Source: Ascarosepion bandense (lineage: Eukaryota; Mollusca; Cephalopoda; Sepiida; Sepiidae). From it: a stretch of DNA of 64,000 nt. Position 1 is the first letter of the stretch, and each line of letters opens with the position of its first letter. The DNA is taken from NCBI GenBank assembly GCA_037127315.1, contig JBBBDQ010000226.1:167091-231090 (forward strand), given 5' to 3'. Under the pieces are notes generated by a model. That model had not been told where the DNA came from. It saw only the letters and a program-made list of their open reading frames with translations, and searched no databases. Positions 45,106 to 55,884 of this stretch are shown here, in pieces. The position numbers were made by a program, and so were the translations under genes.

Positions 45106-45539
45106 AAAAATTCTCTCCAAGTTTCCAGAACAACGGGCGACAAAGACCTGTTTTTTACATTGAGAAAAAAAGAAAAATCTTTTACTCAAGTACACAACTC
45201 TAGCTAAAAAGTTCTTAAGGAACGATTCATACATAAAAGCGTCCAGTATTGATGACAGTGGTTTCGAAAACCGTAAACGCAAAACACAGCGGAGCTAAAA
45301 AAGGGCAATCGGTGTAACAAGAAAGGGGAAATATCTGTAAGTAGATTTTTTCTTTAACCAAAGTGATTTATTGTTTTTCTTCCTTGTGCTTCTTTTAAAA
45401 TAAATAAGTCACTATTTTTTTCGAACAAGAAAAAGGAATTTTTTTTTGACCACCGTAACCACCATATGTACGTGAATAAAGTATTGTGAAAATAAAACAC
45501 GGATAAAAAATTACGGCTTTAAGGTTTAATTTACCTTAC
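45106..45539. other. Unassigned sequence
   Basis: No gene or repeat recognised. Presumably leader or remnant of the LTR element to the left. Satellite B resumes at about 45,540. Confidence 0.4.
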
Positions 45540-47274
45540 GGATTAATTATTTTACTGAAACATTGAATATAGCAAAATATACGTTAAAATATACGTTTTG
45601 ATAATTTGGGTGTAGTTTTTGCAACGTATGTAAAAGTAAATTGCGTAAATTATCGAAAACCCTGAAAATTTTTTAAAATCTAAGTATTTTTCATTGACAC
45701 AACGTGTTTTCGAAATGATTTAATAATTTTCATCATTTATCTTATGGATAAATTAATTTTCTTAAATTTTGAATAATTCAAAATTAATGTTAAAAAAATT
45801 GGATTTGTTGATACTTCCGTGAAGTATTTGTTAATACTTCCGTGAAGTATCGAAAACCTATAAAACTTTTAAAAATCTCAGTGTTTTCCATTAATACCAA
45901 ACGTTTTCATCATTTTTTAACAATTTTCATTAATTTATCTTAAGGATGAATATATTTTGTGAAACTTTGAAAATTTAAAAATTTACTTTAAAAACTATAG
46001 CTATTTCTTGATTTGGGAATAGTTTTTCAACGTATTTGTAAAAGTTTTTAAATTCCATAAAGTATCGAAAACCCTAATTTATTTAAAAATCTAAGTGATA
46101 TCAAATGTTTTTATCATGTTTTAATAACTTTCATTAATTTATCTTACGGAAAAATTAAGTTTATGAAAATTTCAAAATTTCAAAATATACGTTAAAAACT
46201 ATAGGTTTTTGCTGATTTTGAAACTTCAGTAAAATATCGAAGAACCATAAAATTTTTAAAAATCTAACGATTTTCCGTTGATACCAAGAGGTTCATTATA
46301 TTTTAATAATTTTAATTAATTTATTTTAAGTATGAATTTATTTTCTGAAACTTTGTAAATTTCAAAATTTACCTTAAACACTATACCTTTTTCTTGATTT
46401 CGGAGTAGGATTTCAACGTATTTGCAAAAGTTTTTAAACTAACGTAAAGTATCGAAAAACACAAAAATGTTTGAAAAAATCTAAATATTTTTCATTGATA
46501 CCAAATGTTTTCATCATGTTATAATAATTTTCATTAATTTATCTTAAGGATGAATTTCTTTTCTGAAAGTATGAATGCTTCAAAATTTACGTTAAAAACT
46601 ATAGGCTTTTGTTGATATTGAAAAATCCGTAAAATATCGAAGACCCCTAAAATCTTTTAAAATGCAAGTGTTTTCTATTGATAACACGTGGTTTCATCAT
46701 GTTTTAATACATTTATTAACTTATCTTAAGGATAAATTAATTTTCCAAAACTTTCAATTTTTCAAAATTTACCTTAAAAATTATAGCTTTTTCTTGATTT
46801 CGGAGTAGTTTTTCAACGTAATATGTAAAAGATTGTAATTTCTGTAAAATATCGGAGTAGTTTTTTAACGCATTTGTAAAAGTTCCGTAAAATATCGAAA
46901 AACCCTAAAACTTTTAAAAATCTAAGTGTTTTCCATTGATACCAAAAGTTTTAATTATGTTTATTAATTTCATAATGTTTCATTAATTTATTTTAAGGAT
47001 GAATTAATTTTCTGAAACTTTGAAAATTTCAAAATTTACCTAAAAAACTATACCTATTTCTTGATTTCATAGTAGTTATTCAACGTATTTGTAAAAGATT
47101 TCAACTTTAGTTAAGTATCCAAAACCCCTAATGTTTTTACAAATCGAAGTTTTTTCCATTGGGACCAATTGTTTTCATCATGTTTTAATAACTTTCATTA
47201 ATTTATCTTAAGGATAAACTAATTTTCTGAAAGCTTGAATATTTCAAAATTTATCTTAAAACTAGGTACCTCCA
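45540..47274 (+). repeat. Satellite B, plus orientation, part 1
   Basis: Tandem monomers marked by TTATCTTAAGGATGAATTAA, TTTCTGAAACTTTGAAAATT, GATTTCGGAGTAGTTTTTC and TTTTCCATTGATACCAA. The marker TTAAGGA recurs at about 45,948, 46,141, 46,325, 46,541, 46,724, 46,990 and 47,205, so spacings mostly alternate near 215 and 185 bp, a 400-bp dimer. One segment near 46,860 carries an extra partial repeat. Confidence 0.9.
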
Positions 47275-48824
47275 TTACATCGCAAAAAAACTAGCATAGT
47301 ATGAATTAAGGTTCAAAACTTAATAAAACGAAATTTTTATATCAAAATGATTATAATATTACTAAGAGGAAAGATCAAAGTAATTTTTATTTATTTTATA
47401 AAATATTTGAATCTCTTTTAACATGTTCGAAATTTTCGCAGAAAATTTTGTTTCGATTTTAGTTAGCGTTGCAGAAAATGTTACGACTATTTACAATCGA
47501 TCACGTAAATTTTACGTAACTCACTTTTTCGATGACAAGCACATTAATTTGGAAATTATTGCAAAAATCAAATAATTCTCAAATTTTAATGAAACTTTAA
47601 GTACTCATTCACAAATGAATGAAATTATCTTTGGAAATATTATTTTTTAAAAATTATTATGAAAAATGTTTTTTAAAACTCTGTTATCCCCCACTCCACG
47701 TAAATTCATGAAATTTTAGTAAATTTTAATTTCTGCAAATTATATTTTTATTAGTTAAACGCAGAACTCATCGGGAATTATTAATCATCTATTTTTTTAT
47801 TTAAAAGTATTCGGCTCTATCCAAAAATCTGCTCCGAAGAGTAAAATAAAAAATAAAACTCTTATATAATTTAATTTGATAAGTTTCAATTGCTGGAATA
47901 AACAATAATAATTGAGGACATTATAGTTTGAAGAAAAAATTTTCGATTAATAATAAGATCTGCTGTCTTTTTCTTTTAGTTAAGAATTGATGCTTATATT
48001 GTCTATCAAAAAATAAAAAAATAATAAAAAGTTTTCACTCATTATATTTTTAAAATAATAATTTTTTTTGTGTGTAAATAGATACGTTCATTTAAGTACG
48101 ATGTTTCATAGGGGTCATAAAAAGTTTCCATAAGAGTCGTATTTATTTTAGAAGTTAACAAGTGTTTGAATTATTCCCTTTACATGGAAAACGACAGAAA
48201 CCGCACTCTGGTTCAAATCTCTTCAAGACGTTTATAACATTCAACAGCCTGTTTTGCAAGTCGTTCCTTAAACATTTAAAGCAATATTTACGTTTTAATT
48301 TCTTATTTTCTAAATTTGTTAAAAAAAAACAAAAAAAAATTGTGAAATTGTGAAATTCACAATATGTATAGGTACCTACAAACAATATGAAAAATAAATA
48401 TTAAAAATAAAAATTAATAAATGCCATAACATTAAATAAATTATTGAGTTACCTCTACCGTTATTTTCAATCTGTTATTAAATTGTAATTTTTTTAAAAA
48501 GAAAATTTTATATTATTTTAAATTTCATTTTTCATAAAACATCTTCAAACGTAAGCCTACACAGCTAAACTAAATAAAATTCAATGAAATATTGGATAAT
48601 TTCTGAAAACTGTGTTAAAGTTTTAATTTTAACATAGTTAAAAATAAAAAAAAACGATATGTATGAATATGTATGAATTTATACCAAATTCGTCTTCCAT
48701 ATTTTTGATCGGATAATGTAAATCATCAATTGCCGGCTGCTAATAAAGTGCTGACAGCTGTGATAAAAAGCTAACGTAATTGAGGAATGCTTTTTAAAAG
48801 ATTTAAAATTTATTATTTGTAAAA
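47275..48824 (-). mobile_element. Family C element, copy 4, inverted and truncated
   Basis: Starts GGTACCTCCATTACATCGC, the reverse complement of the 3' end of copies 2 and 3, and runs through the inverse of their shared blocks (for example TCTGCTCCGAAGAGTAAAAT at about 47,829). The other terminus is not found; similarity fades by about 48,824. A 76-codon minus-strand frame at 48,385-48,155 has clustered cysteines but no counterpart in the other copies, so I do not call it a gene. Confidence 0.65.
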
Positions 48825-50095
48825 GTTTTCCAACTTCCGCAAATTATCGAAAGCCACTAAATTTTTAAAAATGTAAAAGTTTTCCATTGACACGGAGTAG
48901 TTTCATCATGTATCAGTTATTTTCATTAATTTATTTTAAGGATGAATAAATTTTCTGAGACTTTGCAAATTTCAAAATTTACGTTAAAATCTATAGCATT
49001 TTGTTGATTTCGGCGGTGTTTTTCAACGAATTTGTAAAAGTTTTCAAGCTCCGTAAGGTATAGAAAACCCCTAATTATTTAAAAATCTAAGTGTTTTTCA
49101 TTAATACCAAATGTTTTCATCATGTTATAATAATTTTCATTAATTTACCTTAAGGATAAATTAATTTTCTGAAAGTTTGAAAATTTCAATATTAACGTTA
49201 AAAAACAATAGCATTTTTTAAATATTTAAACTTCCGTAAAATATCGAAGACCCTTAATTTTTTAAAAATCTAAGTGTTTTCCATTGAAAATTCTTTTAAT
49301 ATCTAAGTGTTTTATATTCATAGCAAGTGGTTTCAACTTGTTTCAGTTGATTTCATTAATTTATCTTAAGGATGAATTAATTTTCTGAAACTTTGAAAAT
49401 TTCAAATTTTACCTAAAAACTACAGCTTTCCTTGATTTTGGAGCAGGTATTGAACATTAAAGATTTGAACTTCCGTAAAATATAGAAAAATCTTAAAATC
49501 TTTTAAAATCTATGTCTTTTCTATTGATACCAACCGTTCTAATGAGGTTTTAATAACTTTCATTAATTTATATTAAGGATAAATTAATTTTTTGAAAGTT
49601 TGAATATTTCAAAATTGACGTTTTTGTTGATTTTGAAACTTCCGTAAAACATCGAAGATCAATAAAAGGTTTTAAAATCTAAGTGGTCACCATGTGGTTT
49701 CATTATGTTTTAATAATTAATACCATGTGGTTTCATTATGTTTTAATAATTTTCATTAGTCCATCTTCAGGATGAATTAATTTTAGAAAACGTTGATAAA
49801 TTCAAAATTTATCAAAAAACTATAGCTTTTTCTTGATTTCGAAGTAGTTTTTCAACGCATTTCTGAAAGATTTAAACTTCCGTGAAATATCAAAAATACC
49901 TAATTTTTTAAAAATCTAAGTGTTTTTTATTGATACCAAATGTTTTCATCATGTTTTAATGATTTTCATTAATTTATCTTAAGGATAAATTAGTTTTTTA
50001 AAGCTCGAAAATGTCAAAATTTACGTTAAAACTATTGGTTTTGTTGATATTGAAACTTTCGTAAAATATCGAGGACCCCTACAATTTTTTACGAG
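48825..50095 (+). repeat. Satellite B, plus orientation, part 2
   Basis: Same monomers as 45,540-47,274, with one local duplication near 49,690-49,750 (CATGTGGTTTCATTATG twice, 40 bp apart). Confidence 0.9.
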
Positions 50096-50723
50096 AATTA
50101 TTTATGCCTAAGATAAATTAATGAAATTTTTAAAACATGAAGAAATCATTTGGTACTATAATGGAAAACACTTAGATTTGTAAAAAAAATTGAGGTTTTC
50201 GATACTTAACTGAAGTTGAAATCTATTACACATTAGTAGAATAACTACTTCGAAATCTAGAAAAAGGTATAGTTTTTAAGGTAAATTTTGAAATTATCAA
50301 AGTTTCGGAAAATTAGTTCATCCTTAAGATCAATTAAGGAAATATTAAAAAATGATCACACCAATTGGTATGAATGAAATACACTTAGAATTCATCCTTA
50401 GGATAAATTAATGAAAATAAGTGAAAGATGTTGAAAACACTTGGCATGAATAGAAAACATTTAGATATTAAAAAATCTTTAGGGTCTTCAATATTTTCTG
50501 GGAGTTTGAATATCTCCAAAATGCAATAGAAAGTTTGAAATTTTCAAATTTTACGTAATAAATTACGTAAAATTGGAAAATTTCAAATTTTCAGAAAATT
50601 AATTTATCTTTCAGATAAATTATTAAAAATTATTATAACATGATGAAAACATTAGGTAACAATAGGAAACGCTTAGATTTTAAAAAATGTTTGGAGGTTT
50701 CGATATTTTACAGAAGTTTAATC
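50096..50723 (-). repeat. Satellite B, inverted, left of the provirus
   Basis: From about 50,096 the phrases appear as reverse complements (GAAAACACTTAGATTTG, TTCATCCTTAAGATCAATTA), so the array changes direction within a few bases. It ends GAAGTTTAATC where the retroelement's LTR begins. Confidence 0.9.
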
Positions 50724-51363
50724 TGTGACACGATAACTAGGCGTATATGAAGGTGCTTTGTAAAATATGTATTTTATTATAATAGATTAAAATAGAAAGT
50801 GGTTAAGTATAGAAAATAGATTAGGTGACACGATAACTAGGTGTATATTAAGGTGCTTTGTAAAATATGTATTTTATTATCATAGATTAAAATAGAAAAT
50901 GGTTAAGAATAGAAAATAGATTAAAAACATGTTTCGTTTAACAAAAGTGGAAAAGAAGAGAAAAAATAAATAAATAAACGCTTTTTCTTTTATGAGGAAA
51001 ATTGTGGAAGAGAAAAGGGTATCAGATTACTGCATTAAATCCTACCACTCTTCCGGTAAATATTTGACTCATTGATTTAATGTGATAAGAGATAAAGTTC
51101 AGGAAATAGGTTTTTGAATGACCAGGTCAAGGGCTGTCTTTACTGTATCTTGACCACACATTAAGAATTTTCTAGCGTAGGCTTTATTAAGATAAAAAGA
51201 TAAAAAACCCTGGAAAAAATACTAAGGCTAAGTGCATACCGGATGTCTGCCGCGATGTTTACACATCAAAAGAAGGAAAATTTAAGTACCCTGAAATTTC
51301 GCGCTTACAGTCGCCAATGCTTATCACCCGGTGGTCTGAAGCATTTCCGGATTTCCGGATTAA

Positions 51364-51399
51364 TTTTAAATAAATACAGGTGATTTTTCCGAGTCAGTT
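51364..51399 (+). promoter_or_regulatory. LTR core promoter: TATA-like box and initiator
   Basis: TTTTAAATAAATA at about 51,364-51,375 and TCAGTT at 51,394-51,399. With the start at the A (51,396) the A/T box lies at about -31. Retroelement LTRs often use this pair. The 3' LTR is truncated before this point. Confidence 0.45.
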
Positions 51400-51546
51400 G
51401 AGTTGAGTTAGTTCCGCCGGGCGTGTGCTTGAAGTAGAACTTCCGTTCGTCTTGTTTCGGTCAGTCCGGATTTGATCTCCATTAATTAGAGTTAAAGCTG
51501 TGTGTCACATTTGCCTGCTCCAACCGAAAAGGTTAACTCTAAACGA

Positions 51547-51552
51547 AATAAA
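51547..51552 (+). terminator. LTR polyadenylation signal
   Basis: AATAAA about 150 nt after the proposed start, placing it in R. It is also present in both LTRs of the first copy. Confidence 0.5.
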
Positions 51553-51716
51553 GCATCGTTTCAACTCATCCAAGTTGTGGAAGTTCGTTCCTTATAGTTT
51601 AATCTTGTACCCCCAGCTTGAGGCTCCGACATTTTCAACAAACTCCCAGCAAACATCACAGCGTGGAGAACGGCCGCCGGAGAAATTGTTCGGACCGTCC
51701 GCTGGGGTGTTACAAT

Positions 51717-51745
51717 TGGTGCTCGTGACTGCAGGATTCGAACCC
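51717..51745 (+). other. Primer-binding site, tRNA-His-like, unusually long
   Basis: Two bases after the LTR end the sequence TGGTGCTCGTGACTGCAGG, then ATTCGAACC, matches the complement of the metazoan tRNA-His(GTG) 3' end through the T-arm. The differences are a one-base and a two-base insertion and about one substitution. Typical primer sites extend only 11-18 nt. Confidence 0.6.
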
Positions 51746-52017
51746 ACGGAAGTGCCACTGGATGCTCAGTTTGGGTTTCAACGAACCGACGCAACTGGAC
51801 AGAAAACAAAACAAGACGAACGGAGAAAGGAAATTGAAGAAAGAATAACTAATAACCAAATAAGAAGTACTCAAGGAACCTCAGCAGACAGAAGAGTTTC
51901 CTTTAAACTTGTGATCGTCACACCCACTAAAAGACATTCTAATTGCTTGGTATAAGCTTAAAAAAGAAAAAAAAGGAAAGAAAAGGGAACCCGAAATCAA
52001 CAAGCACTGATGCACTT

Positions 52018-52023
52018 AAGGTA
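52018..52023 (+). promoter_or_regulatory. Candidate splice donor in the leader
   Basis: AAG|GTAAGC with the cut after 52,020 is a full-strength metazoan donor, 120 bp before the gag start. Env-bearing gypsy elements make env mRNA by splicing from an upstream donor. A pyrimidine-rich stretch ending TTTAG at about 52,140 could act as a local acceptor. The env acceptor would lie in the part deleted here. Confidence 0.45.
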
Positions 52024-52142
52024 AGCCGAATTCTTTTACTCCCTTATTTTGTCTATTCAAATTCTTGCCGGCATATTCATGGTATTGGTTTTGAATTTTT
52101 TTCTCTTTCTTTTGCCACTTGTTATAATTGTAATAGTTTAGT

Positions 52143-52961
52143 ATGGATAAAATTCATGTTATCGGATCAAGTGGGTCGAGAATACCTGTATTTAAAGGTA
52201 GATCTTCCGAATTCCAGGCTTGGGTTGAGGCCATAAAAATAAAGAGTAGAATACACAAGCTTTCGCAGACAGAGATAGTTAATGTGGCCTACGACGACTC
52301 AGATGGAGTAGTATCAGAATATATAGGGCTGTATTTGGAGGATCATCCAGAATGTAGTTGGGATGAACTTTTGAAACAGCTAACTCATCAATATGGTGAT
52401 TGTACTAGTGCAGCTAATGCTGCAAGGGCTTTAATTAAGGTTAGACAGAAAGAAGGAGAAACTCTGCCAGAACTAACGAGTAGGATTCTAGGACTCGCTA
52501 AGATAGCATATAAGGACGCAGTTCAACGAGAGGGCGAGGTAATTCAGATGCAGTTGGCTGAATTTTTCACGGACGCAATCGAAAACCCGTTCGTGAGAGA
52601 GGACACAGCCAGGGCATACCCAACCAATCTGACTGAGGCATTCAATGCAGCACAGCAGAGACTCAGGCTGCACGAAAGGTTGGCAACCTCTCGGGAACAA
52701 ATGTGGGGAGCGAGGGGGCAAGGTGATGGAAGATATGTAGGACCTCCTCAGAACAATGGGGGACGGTGGAGGTATGGTGAGACGGATCACCATTGGGGAA
52801 ACCATACCCCGCAAAGGAGCTGGTCAGAATCACGTCCAGTTTCTGGCAGACCGGGATGCTGGGGATGTGGGCAGCTGGGGCACCGGGTGAGGGAATGTCC
52901 TTACGTGCCAGATGAGAAACCGAACGACAACCCGGAAACGCGGAAGAGCCACCCCGAGTGA
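52143..52961 (+). CDS. gag: Gag polyprotein
   Basis: Uninterrupted 272-codon frame, the first one after the leader, starting MDKIHVIGSSG. It would form the capsid and bind element RNA. The middle has the helical pattern of gypsy capsids (residues about 15-185), including WDELLKQL and the RTE/REDTARAYP region. After a glycine- and arginine-rich linker (about 185-235) comes one perfect CCHC zinc knuckle, CWGCGQLGHRVREC at 239-252. It ends with a natural stop. This is the only complete-looking gene of the element. Because the downstream protease has lost its active site, the protein could not be processed by its own element. Confidence 0.85.
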   Translation: MDKIHVIGSSGSRIPVFKGRSSEFQAWVEAIKIKSRIHKLSQTEIVNVAYDDSDGVVSEYIGLYLEDHPECSWDELLKQLTHQYGDCTSAANAARALIKVRQKEGETLPELTSRILGLAKIAYKDAVQREGEVIQMQLAEFFTDAIENPFVREDTARAYPTNLTEAFNAAQQRLRLHERLATSREQMWGARGQGDGRYVGPPQNNGGRWRYGETDHHWGNHTPQRSWSESRPVSGRPGCWGCGQLGHRVRECPYVPDEKPNDNPETRKSHPE

Positions 52962-52981
52962 TGTAAGGGTGGCCCGAAGTT

Positions 52982-53623
52982 ATGCGTTGCTCGGCCAAGG
53001 TACTAAAGCAACTTGTAATGAGCAGCAAATACATACAGGCATTATTATTCTATGTAGCCCCAACCCTCTGTAGGGCAATGATATTAGGCCGAGACTGGTT
53101 GGAGAGCAATAAGTCCCAACTCAGCTTTAATCCAACCCTCTTAAAGTTAGGTGGGAAGGAGATTCATCTCGGAGCTCCGATGAATGAAGAAGTGGTCGTT
53201 CTTACTGCTAAAGACATTGTTTTGCCGCCGCGCACGGCTATTGCATGTAACGGAAGGCTGTCACCAGCAGAAAACCTAAGGCAAGGAATATATCAGGTAA
53301 CTCCAACTGATAAAGGTTATTTCGCGGAGGGGGAAATTACGCTACACGAATCGGTGGTCGAATATAGTGACACTAATGACATCCCAATAATGCTAGGAAA
53401 TACCACGAATACAACGATAAAAATAGAGAAAGGGGATGAGATAGGAAGAGCAACACCCACGACTATCATAAGGCAACAGGTGAGCAGGAGAAATTTAGCT
53501 CATGTTCAGGTAAATTCGATAGTAAATGAGGAGGAAATACTGGCACCGCCTGAACACATGGGGAGCATAAGGCGACTAATACTTAGCTTACTGCTGTCCC
53601 CCTATTGGCTTATCCAGATCTGA
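52982..53623 (+). pseudogene. pol: Protease C-terminus and RT linker, active site missing
   Basis: A 213-codon frame shifted relative to gag. Near residue 30 it reads PTLCRAMILGRDWLE, the end of a gypsy protease, but the DTG/DSG active site that should lie 60-70 residues earlier is not in the sequence between gag and here. The following 150 residues are the acidic linker common to this group of elements. At about 53,570-53,600 the frame passes from SIRRL directly into sequence belonging to the RT/RNase H boundary, so the whole polymerase core is deleted. Confidence 0.75.
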
Positions 53624-54267
53624 ATAGGCCAATGATACTGTACACTGATGCAAGTGATCAGTGCATCAGGGCATGTCTGACCCAGCCCTGTCCAGACAAG
53701 TATGGCCCTGTTCCAGGGATACCAGAAGAGGTACCCATCGACTTTTTATCTCACTGGCTCTCCCCTACTCAGTAGAGGTGGCCGGTGATTGAGAAAGAAG
53801 CCTATGCCATAGTCTATGCATTACAAAAACTAGACTATTACCTGAGCGGAGCGAAGTTTATAATCAAGACTGACCATAAACCTCTACAGTATTTATTTGA
53901 AGCGGAACTTACCAATAGAAAAATAAAACAGTGGGCCATTAAATTGAGCGTGTATAATTGTAGAATAGAATATTTGGCGGGGAGGGACAATACATGTGCC
54001 GATCTGCTGTCTCGAATCCCTCGGGCGTTAGAAGAGGAATCTGTAAACATTATACCTGAGGTGGATGACAGGGCGTACCAGATAAATGTGATTAACTCTC
54101 AGCGAATTGGAAGACAAACCGGCTTAGGGGAACTGGAAGACTCAAGTGACAGTGAAGAGGACCGACCCTCCGAAATATTCTGCGAGTACGAAATGGATGA
54201 TGAAATTAAGAATCTAAAGGAAGCGATAGAGGCGGGGAGGGTAACTGAAGCATGTGCACGAAAATAA
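53600..54267 (+). pseudogene. pol: RNase H domain and tether
   Basis: Begins, in a different frame from the preceding one, with DLNRPMILYTDASDQCI (first catalytic aspartate), has an insertion-like DKYGPVPGIPEEVPIDF, then an amber codon at about 53,773, and from 53,785 VIEKEAYAIVYALQ (catalytic glutamate) and IKTDHKPLQYLF. IEYLAGRDNTCADLLSRIP marks the end of the domain. The remaining 80 residues are an acidic tether (SSDSEED) to integrase. Apart from the amber codon the domain is well preserved, which contrasts with the complete loss of the polymerase. Confidence 0.85.
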
Positions 54268-54284
54268 CTAAAACAAGAAGGTAG

Positions 54285-55385
54285 ACCATATTATCTCTCC
54301 GACAGAGATGGGGAAGTGAGGCTCCGGCTGTACGTAGCTAGATCACTCTAAAGTAGGATACTATCGCAGCATCACGACACTCTAGGACACATGGGCATAG
54401 ATAAAACGTACGGACTTATCAGTAGGAAATTTTACTGGCCGGCTCCGTACAAAGAAGTGACTGCATATGTGAATAGCTGCACCACATGTCAGGTCAGAGC
54501 CGATAAACATACGATAGGACCTCTTGGGGAAACGGACACTCCAGCCTATCCATTTCAGAAGGTTAGCTTAGATATTTCAGGGCCGTATGGCGACCCCCCC
54601 CCCCCCGCAGAAACAATTACATAGTCAGCTTTGTCGACTGGCTTACCAACTGGCCAGAAGCATATACCGTAAAAGATAAAAAGGCTCAGACGGTAGCCAA
54701 TTTAGTTCTGGCGGAGATATTCCCAAGATATAGGGCACCCTTTGAATTAGTGACAAATAATGGAACCGAAAACGTCAATGAGATGATGAGGGAGACTCTC
54801 AACAGTTTGAATATAACGCACATAACCACATTTCCATACCACCCACAGAGCAACGCAAAGGTAGAACGCTTCCACCGATCCTTAGGTAATATTTTAGCTA
54901 AATTAGCCATGGGGGAGAATGAGAACTGGGATCTGTATTTAAGACAATCATTAGCAGCAGTGAGATTTTCTATGTGCGAGACAACAGAATACTCACCATA
55001 TTATATGCTATTTGGACGCGACGTGATTCTGCCGGGAGATAATCTGTTGAAGCCTCGTAGAAGGTACATGGGCGAAGATCACCATCGTCTTATAATCGAA
55101 CAACAACACAAAATCTTCGTCCGAGCTCAACGGAGGATTAAACGGGCTCAAAAGAGGAGGAACCACACTGTTAACAAAAACCACCGAGAAGTAAAATTGG
55201 GAGTCGAGGACCCAGTGTATTACAAGAAGCATGTTAGACAAGGTAAATTAGATCTGAAATGGAAGCCCTACTATAGAATAATTGAACAAACAGGGCCAGT
55301 TACATTCGTAATTTGGGACCAGCTTGGTGGAAAAATCAAGAGGGCGCATGCCAATGATTTAAAGTTGGCTGAACTCCGAAGCTGA
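54285..55385 (+). pseudogene. pol: Integrase with frameshift and altered catalytic site
   Basis: The zinc domain reads HHDTLGHMG, RKFYWP and CTTCQ (54,372-54,490). The core starts VSLDISGPYG with the first catalytic aspartate and is then broken by a run of 14 C at 54,593-54,606, after which the frame shifts. It continues with FVDWLTNWPEAY, the second site as LVTNNGTEN (asparagine in place of the expected aspartate), and HPQSNAKVERFH with the glutamate. The C-terminal part has SPYYMLFGRD and KLDLKWKPYYRI, and ends at 55,385. Integrase joins element DNA to the host chromosome. The frameshift and D-to-N change both inactivate it. A further stop lies near 54,350. Confidence 0.9.
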
Positions 55386-55740
55386 GAAACACCCACGATG
55401 GAGTGGGGAAAGACCAATCAGACCATCAACATTGGCGGCTCCCCCACCCCAGATCGAGAATCCGATATCGAGGACTCGGAGTCAGGGAGAGCCTTCATAA
55501 AATTTACTGAAGGTTATTGCCCACTCCGGGGAGAACCCTTATCCGCCTTAACAGAACCACGAAGAGTGGGATTCGGAGGACGACATCCCTTTGGCAGAAC
55601 TAAGGTCAAACGATAAGCAATCCCCTCATACGGAGGGGAATGGGGGTGATAAGGACGAGGAAGATGTGCCTTTGAGTAGGATACAGTCTAGGTTACGAGA
55701 CGAGAGTGAACTTAGAAAAAAGCACTAGCTAGACTATTTC
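55386..55740 (+). pseudogene. C-terminal tail of Pol
   Basis: After the stop the frames still read as a charged tail: ESDIEDSESG in one, and in another DKDEEDVPLSRIQSRLR (about 55,650-55,700). It is of low complexity and probably the worn end of Pol. No enzymatic motif. Confidence 0.45.
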
Positions 55741-55884
55741 GTCAGCAAAGAACGGAGAACGTTTTTTTTCCCTCTCTGTGATCGGTAGAAACCTTCAGGA
55801 GGTTAATAGACAGAAGAGGAAAGTAGAATGGTGTTTAAGATAAATATTGGTTTTAGCCTAGCCTAAAATTTTTTAAAATACTAA

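Larger units (their letters stand above)
50724..51714 (+). repeat. 5' LTR of the second env-bearing element
   Basis: TGTGACACGATAACTAGG... to ...GGGGTGTTACA, 991 bp. It exceeds the LTRs of the first copy (885 and 895 bp) because its first 100 bp are tandemly duplicated (second unit starts about 50,824). Confidence 0.9.

Noticed and set aside
44779..45282. 167-codon minus-strand frame with several cysteines
   Set aside because: It lies over the LTR end, primer site and leader repeats of the candidate element on the plus strand; the cysteines come from the repeated TTC/GTC phrases and no domain is recognisable.
48155..48385. 76-codon cysteine-containing frame, minus strand
   Set aside because: It lies inside family C copy 4 and is not kept in the other copies.
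51717..51750. tRNA gene, because of a B-box-like GGATTCGAACC (inverse)
   Set aside because: No A-box or cloverleaf is found around it; the match is explained by a tRNA-His primer-binding site extended into the T-arm.
51500..51955. 151-codon frame over the LTR end and leader, with shorter counterparts at 627-382 and 4,738-4,496 (minus)
   Set aside because: It is shared only because the LTR sequence is shared; it crosses the LTR boundary and primer site and has no family features.
52488..52814. 108-codon minus-strand frame
   Set aside because: Shadow of the gag gene on the opposite strand.
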